From an uncultured Clostridia bacterium (lineage in GTDB: Bacteria; Bacillota; Clostridia; Oscillospirales; Oscillospiraceae), in assembly GCA_938049125.1 (NCBI GenBank), contig CALICR010000117.1:1-9063 (forward strand): 9,063 nt of DNA, in the 5' to 3' direction. This document shows positions 1-5,524 of this stretch, piece after piece. Both the position numbers and the translations under genes were made by a program. The notes under the pieces were generated by a model. That model saw nothing but the letters and a program-made list of their open reading frames with translations. It ran no database searches and had not been told where the DNA came from. Every line of letters starts with the position of its first letter. Position 1 is the first letter of the stretch.

Positions 1-833
1 TAGTCAAAGGCGTGCATCGGCTGGCCGTACTCGAGCATGACGTAGTTGGTGATGTCCACGATGTTGTTGATGGGCCGGATGCCCGCGGCGCGGAGGCGCT
101 GGCGCATCCACTTCGGCGACGGCGCGATGTGCACGTTCTTCACGACCCGGGCACTGTAGCGCAGGCAGAGGTCCGTGGCCGGGACCTCGACGTCCAGCAG
201 ATCGGGCAGGCAGCCCTCGGCTCCGCCCTTCACCACCGGCTCGTGGTGCTTCATGGGCACGTTGAAGGCGGCGGCGGTCTCCCGGGCCAGGCCCAGCAGG
301 CTGTAGCAGTCCGGACGGTTGTTGGTGATCTCAAACTCGACGATGGAGTCGTCGTTGCCGATGACCTCGTTGATGTCCTGGCCGACGCGGCAGTCCTCGT
401 CGTTCAGGATCCAGATGCCGTCGGCGTAGGCGCCCGGCACGTCGTGCTGGGTGAGGCCCAGCTCCTGGAAGGAGCAGAGCATACCGTTGGAGGCCTCGCC
501 GCGCAGCTTGCCCTTGGTGATGTGGACGCCGCCGGGGAGCCAGGAGTTGTGGAGCGCCGCGGGCACCAGGTCGCCCTCGTGGACGTTCTGCGCGCCGGTG
601 ACGATCTGGACCGGCTCCTCCCTGCCCACGTCTACCTGGCAGATCCACATGTGGTCGGAATTGGGGTGGCGCACCATGGAGAGGACCTTGCCCACGACCA
701 CGTTTTTGATGTCCGCGTCCATGCGGGCGGTGGTCTCCACCTTCTGGCCCGCCATGGTCATGACGTCATTGTATTCCTTGTCCGTGGCCGTAATGTCCAC
801 GTACTCGCTCAGCCATTTTCTCGAAAGATTCAT
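1..833 (-). CDS. pheT: Phenylalanine--tRNA ligase beta subunit, N-terminal part (3' end outside window)
   Basis: Beta subunit of the alpha2-beta2 cytoplasmic phenylalanyl-tRNA synthetase, which charges tRNA-Phe; this subunit carries tRNA-binding and editing domains. The frame opens at ATG 833-831 (MNLSRKWLSEYVDI) and stays open to the window edge, giving 277 residues of a protein usually near 800. Residues about 39-150 form the EMAP-II-like tRNA-binding domain (VVVGKVLSMVRHPNSDH, then QIVTGAQNV and GMLCSFQELGL). Residues 165-277 enter the B3/B4 editing region (FEITNNRPDC, INNIVDITNYVMLE, GQPMHAFD). The ribosome site AAGGAGG (complement 841-847) lies 7 bases before the ATG and overlaps the pheS stop codon (TAAGGAGG), so translation is probably coupled. 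It shares the T-box-controlled pheST transcript. No frameshift is visible. Family identity is certain; completeness cannot be judged. Confidence 0.97.
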   Translation of the reverse strand, partial: MNLSRKWLSEYVDITATDKEYNDVMTMAGQKVETTARMDADIKNVVVGKVLSMVRHPNSDHMWICQVDVGREEPVQIVTGAQNVHEGDLVPAALHNSWLPGGVHITKGKLRGEASNGMLCSFQELGLTQHDVPGAYADGIWILNDEDCRVGQDINEVIGNDDSIVEFEITNNRPDCYSLLGLARETAAAFNVPMKHHEPVVKGGAEGCLPDLLDVEVPATDLCLRYSARVVKNVHIAPSPKWMRQRLRAAGIRPINNIVDITNYVMLEYGQPMHAFD

Positions 834-845
834 AAGGGCGCCTCC

Positions 846-1871
846 TTAAAACTGGGACAGGAAGCGGATGTCGTTTTCAAAGATCAGGCGCATATCGCTG
901 ATCTGGAACCGCCGCATGGCCATGCGCTCGAGGCCGATGCCGAAGGCGAAGCCGGAGTACTTCTCCGGATCGATGCCGCAGCCCGCGAGCACCTTCGGAT
1001 GGACCATGCCCGCACCCAGCAGCTCGATCCAGCCCTCGCCCTTACAGGTGGGGCAGCCGGCACCGTGGCACTTGAAGCACTGCACGTCCACCTCGCAGCT
1101 CGGCTCCGTGAAGGGGAAGTGGTGGGGACGCAGGCGGATGACGGAGTCCTCGCCATAGAGCTTCTTGACCAGCATCTCCAGGGTGCCCTTGAGGTCGCCC
1201 ATGGTGATGCCCTCGTCCACGACGAGGCCCTCGATCTGGTGGAACATGGGGCTGTGGGTGGCGTCCACCTCGTCCTTGCGGTAGACGCGGCCCGGCGCGA
1301 TGATGCGGATGGGCGGCTTCATTTTCTCCATGACGCGGATCTGCATCGGGGAGGTCTGGGTGCGCAGCAGGACGCTCTCGTCATCGGTGATGTAGAACGT
1401 GTCGCTGCGGTCCCGGGCGGGGTGGCCCTCGCCGGTGTTCAGCTTCGTGAAGTTATACTCGGAAAGCTCGACCTCCGGGCCCTCCAGCACGGTGAAGCCC
1501 ATGCTGACGAAGATGTCCGTGGCCTCGTCCAGGGCCTTGTTCATGGGGTGCTTGTGGCCCAGCTCCACGGGCACGCCGGGAATGGTCACATCCACCTGCT
1601 CGGCGCGCAGCCTGGCCTCCAGGGCTGCGGCGTGCAGGGCCGTCCTGCGGTCCTCCAGCTTTTCCTCGATGGCGGCGCGGACCGCGTTGGCGGCCTGGCC
1701 CATGACGGGGCGCTCCTCGGCGGAGAGCTTGCCCATCTGCTTGAGCATGGCGGTCAGCTCGCCCTTCTTGCCCAGAAAGCGGACGCGGAGGCTGTCCAGC
1801 TCCGCCGCATCCCGGGCGGCGTCCATGGCGCTGAGGGCCTGCTGCCTGATCTGCTCCAACTGCTCTTTCAT
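846..1871 (-). CDS. pheS: Phenylalanine--tRNA ligase alpha subunit
   Basis: Catalytic alpha subunit of phenylalanyl-tRNA synthetase (class II), making Phe-AMP and transferring Phe to tRNA-Phe in the cytoplasm. The product has 341 residues, the normal length. Residues 1-90 form the N-terminal coiled-coil arm. The catalytic domain shows motif 2 (GRVYR at 194-198, then DEVDATHSPMFHQIEG to 215) and motif 3 (GFAFGIGLERMAM, 307-319), with the substrate-site HQIEG at 211-215. A four-cysteine insertion (C265, C268, C273, C276) precedes GWIELLGAGMVHP; this zinc-knuckle-like insert is common in Firmicute PheS. I chose ATG 1871-1869 because AAGGAG (complement 1879-1884) lies 7 bases upstream and the product then begins with the family-typical MKEQLEQIRQQAL. 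The frame stays open further upstream to 2144, but that stretch is the T-box leader. pheT follows after 12 bases. Confidence 0.98.
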   Translation of the reverse strand: MKEQLEQIRQQALSAMDAARDAAELDSLRVRFLGKKGELTAMLKQMGKLSAEERPVMGQAANAVRAAIEEKLEDRRTALHAAALEARLRAEQVDVTIPGVPVELGHKHPMNKALDEATDIFVSMGFTVLEGPEVELSEYNFTKLNTGEGHPARDRSDTFYITDDESVLLRTQTSPMQIRVMEKMKPPIRIIAPGRVYRKDEVDATHSPMFHQIEGLVVDEGITMGDLKGTLEMLVKKLYGEDSVIRLRPHHFPFTEPSCEVDVQCFKCHGAGCPTCKGEGWIELLGAGMVHPKVLAGCGIDPEKYSGFAFGIGLERMAMRRFQISDMRLIFENDIRFLSQF

Positions 1872-1912
1872 TGTATCGCTCCTTTTTCTTCTATTGCTGC
1901 ACCGGAGGGCGC

Positions 1913-1943
1913 AAAAAAGCTCCCATCCCCTCGGGACGGAAGC
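1913..1943 (-). terminator. T-box attenuator terminator before pheS
   Basis: On the minus strand, GCTTCCGTCCC (from 1943) pairs over 11 positions, including G-U pairs, with GGATGGGAGC plus one preceding G, around a GAG loop. Six T follow at 1918-1913. The 5' arm shares CUUCCGUCCC with the antiterminator, so the two structures are mutually exclusive, as expected for T-box attenuation. The pheS ribosome site is about 30 bases further downstream. Confidence 0.93.
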
Positions 1944-2145
1944 ACAACTTCCGCGGTACCACCCGCAGTTCGCCTGACAGCGCACTTGACGCCTGTAACG
2001 GGGCCGACCGGCAAGCCCTACTCCTGGTTCAGGCCGCAGCTCCCGGGAGAAGGCCCTGACGCCCGCAGCAGGCGGCTTCCAGCGTCCCGCCCTCTCTGTT
2101 GCTGCGCAGCCGCGTCCGGACTGCCCGTTCATCGCTTTTTTCATG
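1913..2145 (-). promoter_or_regulatory. T-box leader (tRNA-Phe-sensing riboswitch) of pheST
   Basis: A T-box leader binds uncharged cognate tRNA and switches from terminator to antiterminator. On the minus strand the canonical T-box core CGGGTGGTACCGCGG lies at 1965-1951. It can form the antiterminator: CGGG pairs with CCCG across the T-box bulge, and CGGAAG pairs with CUUCCG around a UUGUG loop. Upstream, Stem I can be folded: GCAGCA pairs with UGCUGC, GACGC with GCGUC, and CGGG with CCCG at the base. An AGAGAG segment lies near the distal loop. On the 3' side of the internal specifier loop the triplet UUC (complement 2051-2049) fits a phenylalanine specifier, agreeing with the downstream pheST genes. 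The leader runs from about the transcription start (near 2143) to the terminator. The stem details were folded by eye; class and amino acid are well supported. Confidence 0.95.
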
Positions 2146-2149
2146 CGCT

Positions 2150-2178
2150 ATCTTACCACAGTTTTCCCGCCCTTGCAA
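2150..2178 (-). promoter_or_regulatory. Sigma-A promoter of pheST
   Basis: On the minus strand, TTGCAA (2178-2173) and TAAGAT (2155-2150) are separated by exactly 17 bases, with TGG just before the -10 box (extended -10). The predicted start, near 2143, is the 5' end of the T-box leader. The -35 box is the centre of the palindrome GCCCTTGCAAGGGC. Confidence 0.75.
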
Positions 2179-2196
2179 GGGCTTTGGACGGGAAAA
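2162..2196. repeat. Nested inverted repeat between divergent promoters
   Basis: Outer arms TTTTCCCG (2162-2169) and CGGGAAAA (2189-2196) are perfect inverted copies, and the pairing can extend to 11 positions with one wobble. An inner perfect 14-base palindrome GCCCTTGCAAGGGC (2169-2182) overlaps it and contains the pheST -35 box. It sits between the back-to-back pheST and nnrD promoters. It could be an operator, a cruciform or a hairpin; no regulator can be named from sequence alone. Confidence 0.6.
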
Positions 2197-2198
2197 TA

Positions 2199-2227
2199 TT
2201 GACGTTTTTCAGAAACGGGGGTACAAT
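2199..2227 (+). promoter_or_regulatory. Sigma-A promoter of the nnrD cluster
   Basis: TTGACG (2199-2204) and TACAAT (2222-2227) are separated by 17 bases, close to the sigma-A consensus. The predicted start near 2234 gives a leader of about 43 bases before nnrD. It points away from the pheST promoter. Confidence 0.8.
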
Positions 2228-2276
2228 TTAAGAAAATCTCAGGCCCGGCGCTGCCGGGAGAAGGGAAGCGGTCAGA

Positions 2277-3185
2277 ATGCGCGTTACAGCGGAACGGTAC
2301 CGGGAGATGCGGCGGGAGGACATCGGGCGACTGCTGCCGCCGCGACCCCGGGAGGCACATAAGGGCGACTGCGGGCGGCTCCTGCTGCTCTGCGGCAGCG
2401 TGGGCTTCACCGGCGCGGCGCGGCTCGCGGCCCGGGCGGCGCTGCGGTCCGGGGCCGGGCTGGTGTTTCTCGGCGTGCCGGAGAAGATCTATCCCATTGT
2501 GGCCGCGGGGCTGGAGGAGCCGGTGGTCTTCCCGCTGCCCTGCGATGAGGCGGGGCGGCTCACGCCGGAGGCCCTGAACGCGGCCTCTCCCAGGCTCGGG
2601 CAGGCGGACGCCGTGCTCTTCGGGCCGGGTCTCGGGCAGTCCGACGGGGTGCGGGAACTGCTGCGGCGGCTCCTCGGGGCGGCGCGCTGCCCCGTGCTGC
2701 TGGACGCCGACGGTATAAACGCGCTCGCCGGGCATAAGGATATTCTGCGGGAGCGGCGCGCGCCCGTGGTGCTGACGCCCCACGACGGCGAATTCGCGCG
2801 GCTCTATGAGGGACCGCCCCTGGGGCGCTATGGCGAGACCATGGCGCTGGCCCGGGAGACGGGCTGCATCGTGCTCCGCAAGGGGCACCGGACACTGATC
2901 TCCGACGGGGAGACGACCTGGCGCAACCGGACCGGGAACCCGGGCATGGCGACCGGCGGCTCCGGTGATGTGCTCTCCGGCATCCTGACGGTATTCCTGG
3001 CGGACGGTCTGTCTCCGCTCACGGCGGCGGCCCTGGCGGCCTATGTCCACGGTGCGGCGGGGGACCGGTGCGCCGCGCGGCTGGGCGAGCGGGGGATGCT
3101 GCCCTCGGACCTCATCGAGACGCTCCCGTACATTCTGAAAGAACGGGGGAACAAGGCTTGCGGCGAAGGGGACTTGCCGTACTGA
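2277..3185 (+). CDS. nnrD: ADP-dependent (S)-NAD(P)H-hydrate dehydratase
   Basis: Repairs damaged NAD(P)H by dehydrating the S-form of NADHX/NADPHX with ADP; a cytoplasmic, ribokinase-fold enzyme (YjeF C-terminal/YxkO family). The 302-residue product shows the family's motif order: HKGDCG at 28-33 followed by LLLLCGS, FGPGLG at 115-120, LDADGIN at 142-148, LTPHDGEFARL at 166-176, RKGHRTLISDG at 201-211, and GNPGMATGGSGDVLSGIL at 220-237, whose Asp231 is the expected catalytic base. The N-terminal epimerase domain found in fused YjeF proteins is absent, so epimerisation must come from another gene or occur spontaneously. ATG 2277 is preceded by AAGGG at 2261-2265, a modest ribosome site. The 3' end overlaps the likely start of the next gene. 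It is first in a cluster with a lipoprotein and mazF, reminiscent of the Firmicute nnrD/alr/mazEF neighbourhood. Confidence 0.95.
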   Translation: MRVTAERYREMRREDIGRLLPPRPREAHKGDCGRLLLLCGSVGFTGAARLAARAALRSGAGLVFLGVPEKIYPIVAAGLEEPVVFPLPCDEAGRLTPEALNAASPRLGQADAVLFGPGLGQSDGVRELLRRLLGAARCPVLLDADGINALAGHKDILRERRAPVVLTPHDGEFARLYEGPPLGRYGETMALARETGCIVLRKGHRTLISDGETTWRNRTGNPGMATGGSGDVLSGILTVFLADGLSPLTAAALAAYVHGAAGDRCAARLGERGMLPSDLIETLPYILKERGNKACGEGDLPY

Positions 3186-3727
3186 TGATGACGCTCTGCC
3201 TGCTGCTCACCGCCTGCGGCACGGCGGAGAACACGCTCCGGGACGCGCTCACGTTCCGGTCCATGCTCCAGGAGGAAGGCGGGTGCAGCTTCCGGGCGGC
3301 GGTCGTGACGGAGGTGGAGGATCGGGGCTATGCCTTCACGCTGGACGCGCAGTATGAGACCGGCGGCGCGGCGCGGCTCACGGTGACGGAACCGGAGACC
3401 ATCGCCGGCGTCACCGCCGCGGTGACGGACCGGGACGCGGCCCTGGCCTTCGGCGGCACTGCGCTGGACTTCGGGAAGCTGGACGACGCGCTGACTACGC
3501 CGCTCTATGCGCCGCAGGTCTTCGGCCGGTGTTGGGACTCGGCCTACATCGACTGCGCCGGGGCGGACGGGGCGGACTACCGCGTGACCTACCGCCTCGG
3601 CTACGACGAGGCGGAGCTGATCCTCGAGACCTGGTTCTCCGGCGGTGTGCCGGTGCGCTGCGAGCTGTACCGCGGGAGCGGCCTGCTGCTGTCGGCCCGG
3701 GTCGAAGGCTTCACCTTTGGGGCATAA
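3158..3727 (+). CDS. Uncharacterised lipoprotein
   Basis: I do not recognise a named family. The proposed 189-residue product starts at TTG 3158, giving a basic n-region (RRRG), a hydrophobic core (LAVLMMTLCLLL) and lipobox LTAC, so it should be lipidated and held on the outer face of the membrane. GGGGGA (3145-3150) lies 7 bases before this TTG. The alternative ATG 3185, inside the TGATG that ends nnrD, would leave a signal peptide with no positive charge. An ATG at 3068 would place 30 arginine- and alanine-rich residues before the signal. The mature part (TAENTLRDALTFRSMLQ onward) is rich in alternating polar/hydrophobic stretches suggesting beta strands, with FTLDAQYE, YRVTYRLGYDEAELILETWF and a final VEGFTFGA. 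Position between nnrD and mazF matches that of the YdcC-type lipoprotein in the Bacillus cluster, but homology is only inferred. The start codon is uncertain. Confidence 0.8.
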   Translation: MRRRGLAVLMMTLCLLLTACGTAENTLRDALTFRSMLQEEGGCSFRAAVVTEVEDRGYAFTLDAQYETGGAARLTVTEPETIAGVTAAVTDRDAALAFGGTALDFGKLDDALTTPLYAPQVFGRCWDSAYIDCAGADGADYRVTYRLGYDEAELILETWFSGGVPVRCELYRGSGLLLSARVEGFTFGA

Positions 3728-3789
3728 GGGCGCATAGAATGTCGAGGAGTCCTCCAAGGTATATTTCCGGCCTCTGCGTGGGAAACTAA

Positions 3790-3811
3790 TGTCAGTCCTG
3801 CGGGACGGACA
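3790..3811 (+). other. Hairpin just upstream of mazF
   Basis: TGTCaGTCC (3790-3798) pairs with GGACgGACA (3803-3811) around a TGCG loop, with one internal A/G mismatch. It ends 24 bases before the mazF ATG, in the 108-base gap after the lipoprotein gene. There is no T-run, so it is not a classical terminator; it may be an operator or an mRNA structure. The rest of this gap shows no convincing promoter or ORF. Confidence 0.4.
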
Positions 3812-3835
3812 ATCATTTCACGGAGCGTGGAGCGA

Positions 3836-4189
3836 ATGGATACAAACGTGAAACGGGGCGACATCTTCTACGCCGATCTCAGCCCGGTGGTCGGCAGCGA
3901 GCAGGGCGGCACCCGGCCGGTCCTGATCGTGCAGAACGACACGGGGAACCGGCATTCGCCGACGGTCATCGCCGCGGCGATCACCAGCCAGACCGGCAAG
4001 GCGCGGCTTCCGACCCATATCAACCTGACCGGCAGCAGCTATGGCCTCAGCAAGGACTCCGTGGTGCTGCTGGAGCAGATCCGCACCATCGACAAGCGCC
4101 GGCTGCGGGAACATATGGGCCGGCTGGACGACGCGCTGATGAACCAGGTGGATAACGCCATCGCGGTGTCCTTCGGCCTGCACGGCTGA
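3836..4189 (+). CDS. mazF: MazF/NdoA-type endoribonuclease toxin, without adjacent antitoxin
   Basis: Sequence-specific, ribosome-independent mRNA-cleaving RNase of the MazF/PemK (NdoA/EndoA) family, acting in the cytoplasm. The 117-residue product matches the Bacillus NdoA pattern almost end to end: VKRGDIFYADLSPVVGSEQG, then GTRPVLIVQND, GNRHSPTVIAAAIT, KARLPTHI, KDSVVLLEQIRTIDKRRL. The expected catalytic pair is present as Arg27 (GGTRP) and Thr50 (AAITSQ). I chose ATG 3836 because CGGAG (3821-3825) is 10 bases upstream and the length then fits the family; GTG 3827 would add three residues but has its ribosome site only one base away. No MazE/NdoAI-like reading frame precedes it: the gap to the lipoprotein stop is 108 bases, too short for an 80-95-residue antitoxin. 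No alr lies nearby either. Probably transcribed from the nnrD promoter. Confidence 0.96.
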   Translation: MDTNVKRGDIFYADLSPVVGSEQGGTRPVLIVQNDTGNRHSPTVIAAAITSQTGKARLPTHINLTGSSYGLSKDSVVLLEQIRTIDKRRLREHMGRLDDALMNQVDNAIAVSFGLHG

Positions 4190-4206
4190 GACCCGCCCGA
4201 AAGAGA

Positions 4207-4240
4207 GGGACCGCTTCGCCGGAGCCGGCGGGGCGGTCCC
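4207..4240 (+). terminator. Putative hairpin terminator after mazF (no T-run)
   Basis: GGGACCGC (4207-4214) pairs with GCGGTCCC (4233-4240), and CGCCGG with CCGGCG inside it, forming a long GC-rich hairpin 18 bases after the mazF stop. The following GTTCTG is a poor U-tract, so termination may be weak or factor-assisted. Confidence 0.5.
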
Positions 4241-4272
4241 GTTCTGCGCGCCGGAGCCGGGCGGCCTTCGCC

Positions 4273-4298
4273 TATGTACGCCGGGAGGCCCGGCGTGA
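4273..4298. repeat. Dispersed palindromic repeat, copy 1
   Basis: TATGTA is followed by a hairpin: ACGCCGGG (4278-4285), loop AGG, CCCGGCGT (4289-4296). A near-copy is at 6587-6612. It lies in the convergent gap between mazF and the small minus-strand gene ending at 4304. With no T-run on either side, it may be a bidirectional 3'-end structure or a REP-like intergenic repeat. Confidence 0.65.
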
Positions 4299-4303
4299 AG
4301 GGA

Positions 4304-4468
4304 TCACTTTCCCACGGAATTTGCGGCCTTTTTGGCTGCCTGCTCCAGGGACTCCGCGGCGGAGTCCACGGCCTTTTTGACCTCGCAGTTCTGCGGCAGC
4401 AGCGACGTCACCATCGCGCCCGCCGCCATGCCGAGGCCCAGGGTCAACAGAAAACCGGTCGATCTCAT
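4304..4468 (-). CDS. Small single-span membrane protein, YtxH-like (54 residues)
   Basis: Start MRSTGFLLTLGLGMAAGAMV, then TSLLPQNCEVKKAV, ending AAKKAANSVGK. Residues 4-24 form one hydrophobic segment rich in Gly and Ala; residues 28-54 form a charged, alanine-rich amphipathic helix. This plan (glycine-rich N-terminal span plus a basic/acidic helix) resembles short YtxH-type proteins, but the match is by architecture and not by a diagnostic motif. The gene is well supported by a strong ribosome site AAGGAGGAG (complement 4475-4483) six bases before the ATG and by a clean TGA at 4306-4304. It runs opposite to both neighbours. A forespore-type promoter is possible upstream. Function unknown. 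Confidence 0.78.
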   Translation of the reverse strand: MRSTGFLLTLGLGMAAGAMVTSLLPQNCEVKKAVDSAAESLEQAAKKAANSVGK

Positions 4469-4489
4469 GGCTCACTCCTCCTTCGAGCC

Positions 4490-4518
4490 TAGGATGCGCA
4501 GATTTTTCTCCCTTATCC
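4490..4518 (-). promoter_or_regulatory. Possible sigma-F/G-type promoter of the 54-residue membrane protein gene
   Basis: On the minus strand, GGATA (4518-4514) lies 17 bases before CATCCTA (4496-4490). These resemble the forespore sigma-G consensus (GHATR, then CATNNTA), the -35 with one mismatch. The -10 box is 21 bases before the start codon. No good sigma-A boxes are visible here. Short motifs match by chance, so this is tentative. Confidence 0.25.
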
Positions 4519-4539
4519 GCGAAAAAATGAAGCGCATCC
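4492..4539. repeat. Inverted repeat between divergent genes
   Basis: GGATGCGC (4492-4499) and GCGCATCC (4532-4539) are perfect inverted copies separated by 32 AT-richer bases, in the divergent gap between the 54-residue gene and the pyrF-family gene. The arm spacing suits paired operator half-sites or a chance match. Confidence 0.4.
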
Positions 4540-4541
4540 GG

Positions 4542-4570
4542 TTCCCGCACCGGGGAATTTGTGGTATACT
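4542..4570 (+). promoter_or_regulatory. Extended -10 promoter of the pyrF-family operon
   Basis: TATACT (4565-4570) is preceded directly by TGG (extended -10). A weak -35, TTCCCG (4542-4547), lies 17 bases upstream. The predicted start near 4577 gives a leader of about 23 bases. Confidence 0.65.
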
Positions 4571-4599
4571 GAAAAAAACGACACCGGGAGTGATGGTAT

Positions 4600-5523
4600 A
4601 TGTCGATGGACGTCCTACAGGAAAAGATCAGAAAATTCAAAAATCCCTCCATGGCCGGGCTGGACCCCAGCCCGGAGCTGATCCCGGAGCACCTGCTGCG
4701 GGAGGCCTTCGCGCAGCACGGCGAGACGCCCCGGGGCCTGGCCGAGGCCTACCGCGCCTTCTGCGGCACCATCCTCGAGACCCTCAAGGAGACGGTCCCG
4801 GCGGTGAAGCTCCAGACGGCCTGCTTTGAGGCCCTCGGCGCGCCCGGCATGGCGGTGCTCCAGGAGCTCTGCGCCAGCGCCCGGGAGCTGGGCTACTACG
4901 TCCTGCTGGACGCCATGCGCGGCGACGTGGGCCACATCGCGGCCCTCTATGCCGAGGCCGTCTTCGGCCGCGTCCGCATCGGGGAGACGGCCTGCACCGT
5001 CTACGACTGCGACGGCGTCACGCTGAACGGCTACCTCGGCTCCGACTCGGTGAAGCCCTTCCTGCCTTATTGTAAAGAGCAGGGGAAGAACGTCTTCCTG
5101 CTGGTCAAGACCTCGAACCGGTCAGGCCGGGAGGTTCAGGACCTCATCTCCGGCGACCGGGTGGTCCACACGGCCATGGCGGACCTCGCCATGCGCTGGA
5201 GCGGCGACCTCTTCGGCAAGTGCGGCTATTCGGAGCTGGGCGCGGTGATGCCCGCCACGGACAGCCGGGCCCTCGCGTCCATGCGGCAGCGCTATGACCG
5301 CCTCTTCTTCCTGGTGGCGGGCTTCGGCGCCCAGGGCGGCACGCCCAAGGCGGCCTCGGCGGCCTTCGACGAGTTCGGCCACGGCGCGGTGGTGACGGCG
5401 TCCCGCAGCATCCTCGGCGCCTGGAAAAAGGCGGAGAACGACGGCCGGGACTATGCCGAGCGGGCGCTGGAGGCGGCGGTCAAGATGAAAAAGGATCTCG
5501 GAAAGTATGTGACGGTGATCTGA
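4600..5523 (+). CDS. pyrF: Type-2 orotidine 5'-phosphate decarboxylase family protein with altered active site
   Basis: Members of this family decarboxylate OMP to UMP, the last step of pyrimidine synthesis. The 307-residue product follows the type-2 pattern: AGLDPSPELIPE at 19-30, VPAVKLQTACFEALG at 66-80 (Lys70 kept), LNGYLGSDSVKPFL at 142-155, LLVKTSN at 167-173, GFGAQGG at 241-247, ASRSILGAW at 267-275. The catalytic motif D-x-K-x-x-D is here D104-A-M106-R-G-D109: Met (ATG, 4915-4917) replaces the catalytic lysine. Other usually conserved positions also differ: HI at 112-113 for the usual S/A-T, AG at 240-241 for PG, and VTASR at 265-269 for VNSSR. The fold is surely conserved, but decarboxylase activity is doubtful; it could be a diverged paralogue. 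ATG 4600 has GGGAG (4586-4590) nine bases upstream. The next gene begins one base after its stop. Confidence 0.88.
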   Translation: MSMDVLQEKIRKFKNPSMAGLDPSPELIPEHLLREAFAQHGETPRGLAEAYRAFCGTILETLKETVPAVKLQTACFEALGAPGMAVLQELCASARELGYYVLLDAMRGDVGHIAALYAEAVFGRVRIGETACTVYDCDGVTLNGYLGSDSVKPFLPYCKEQGKNVFLLVKTSNRSGREVQDLISGDRVVHTAMADLAMRWSGDLFGKCGYSELGAVMPATDSRALASMRQRYDRLFFLVAGFGAQGGTPKAASAAFDEFGHGAVVTASRSILGAWKKAENDGRDYAERALEAAVKMKKDLGKYVTVI

Positions 5524-5524
5524 C

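Noticed and set aside
846..2144. Longer pheS starting in the leader
   Set aside because: The extra 91 codons coincide with T-box structure, and the ATG at 1871 has a proper ribosome site and the normal PheS N-terminus.
12..2231. A 739-codon plus-strand frame opposite pheST and its leader
   Set aside because: It is antisense to pheT, pheS and the T-box, all supported by strong motifs. Its composition (rich in Val, His, Asp, Ala, Gly and Leu) is typical of frames mirrored from GC-rich genes, and no family pattern is seen.
2148..3050. A 300-codon minus-strand frame opposite nnrD
   Set aside because: It mirrors nnrD, is rich in Arg, Pro and Gln without any motif, and crosses both divergent promoters.
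3068..3157. Upstream start of the nnrD-adjacent lipoprotein at ATG 3068
   Set aside because: It would put about 30 arginine- and alanine-rich residues before the signal peptide and overlap nnrD by 118 bases.
4247..4266. Third copy of the palindromic repeat (GCGCCGGAGCCGGGCGG)
   Set aside because: It lacks TATGTA and its arms do not match the other two copies; it is better read as GC-rich sequence next to the mazF hairpin.
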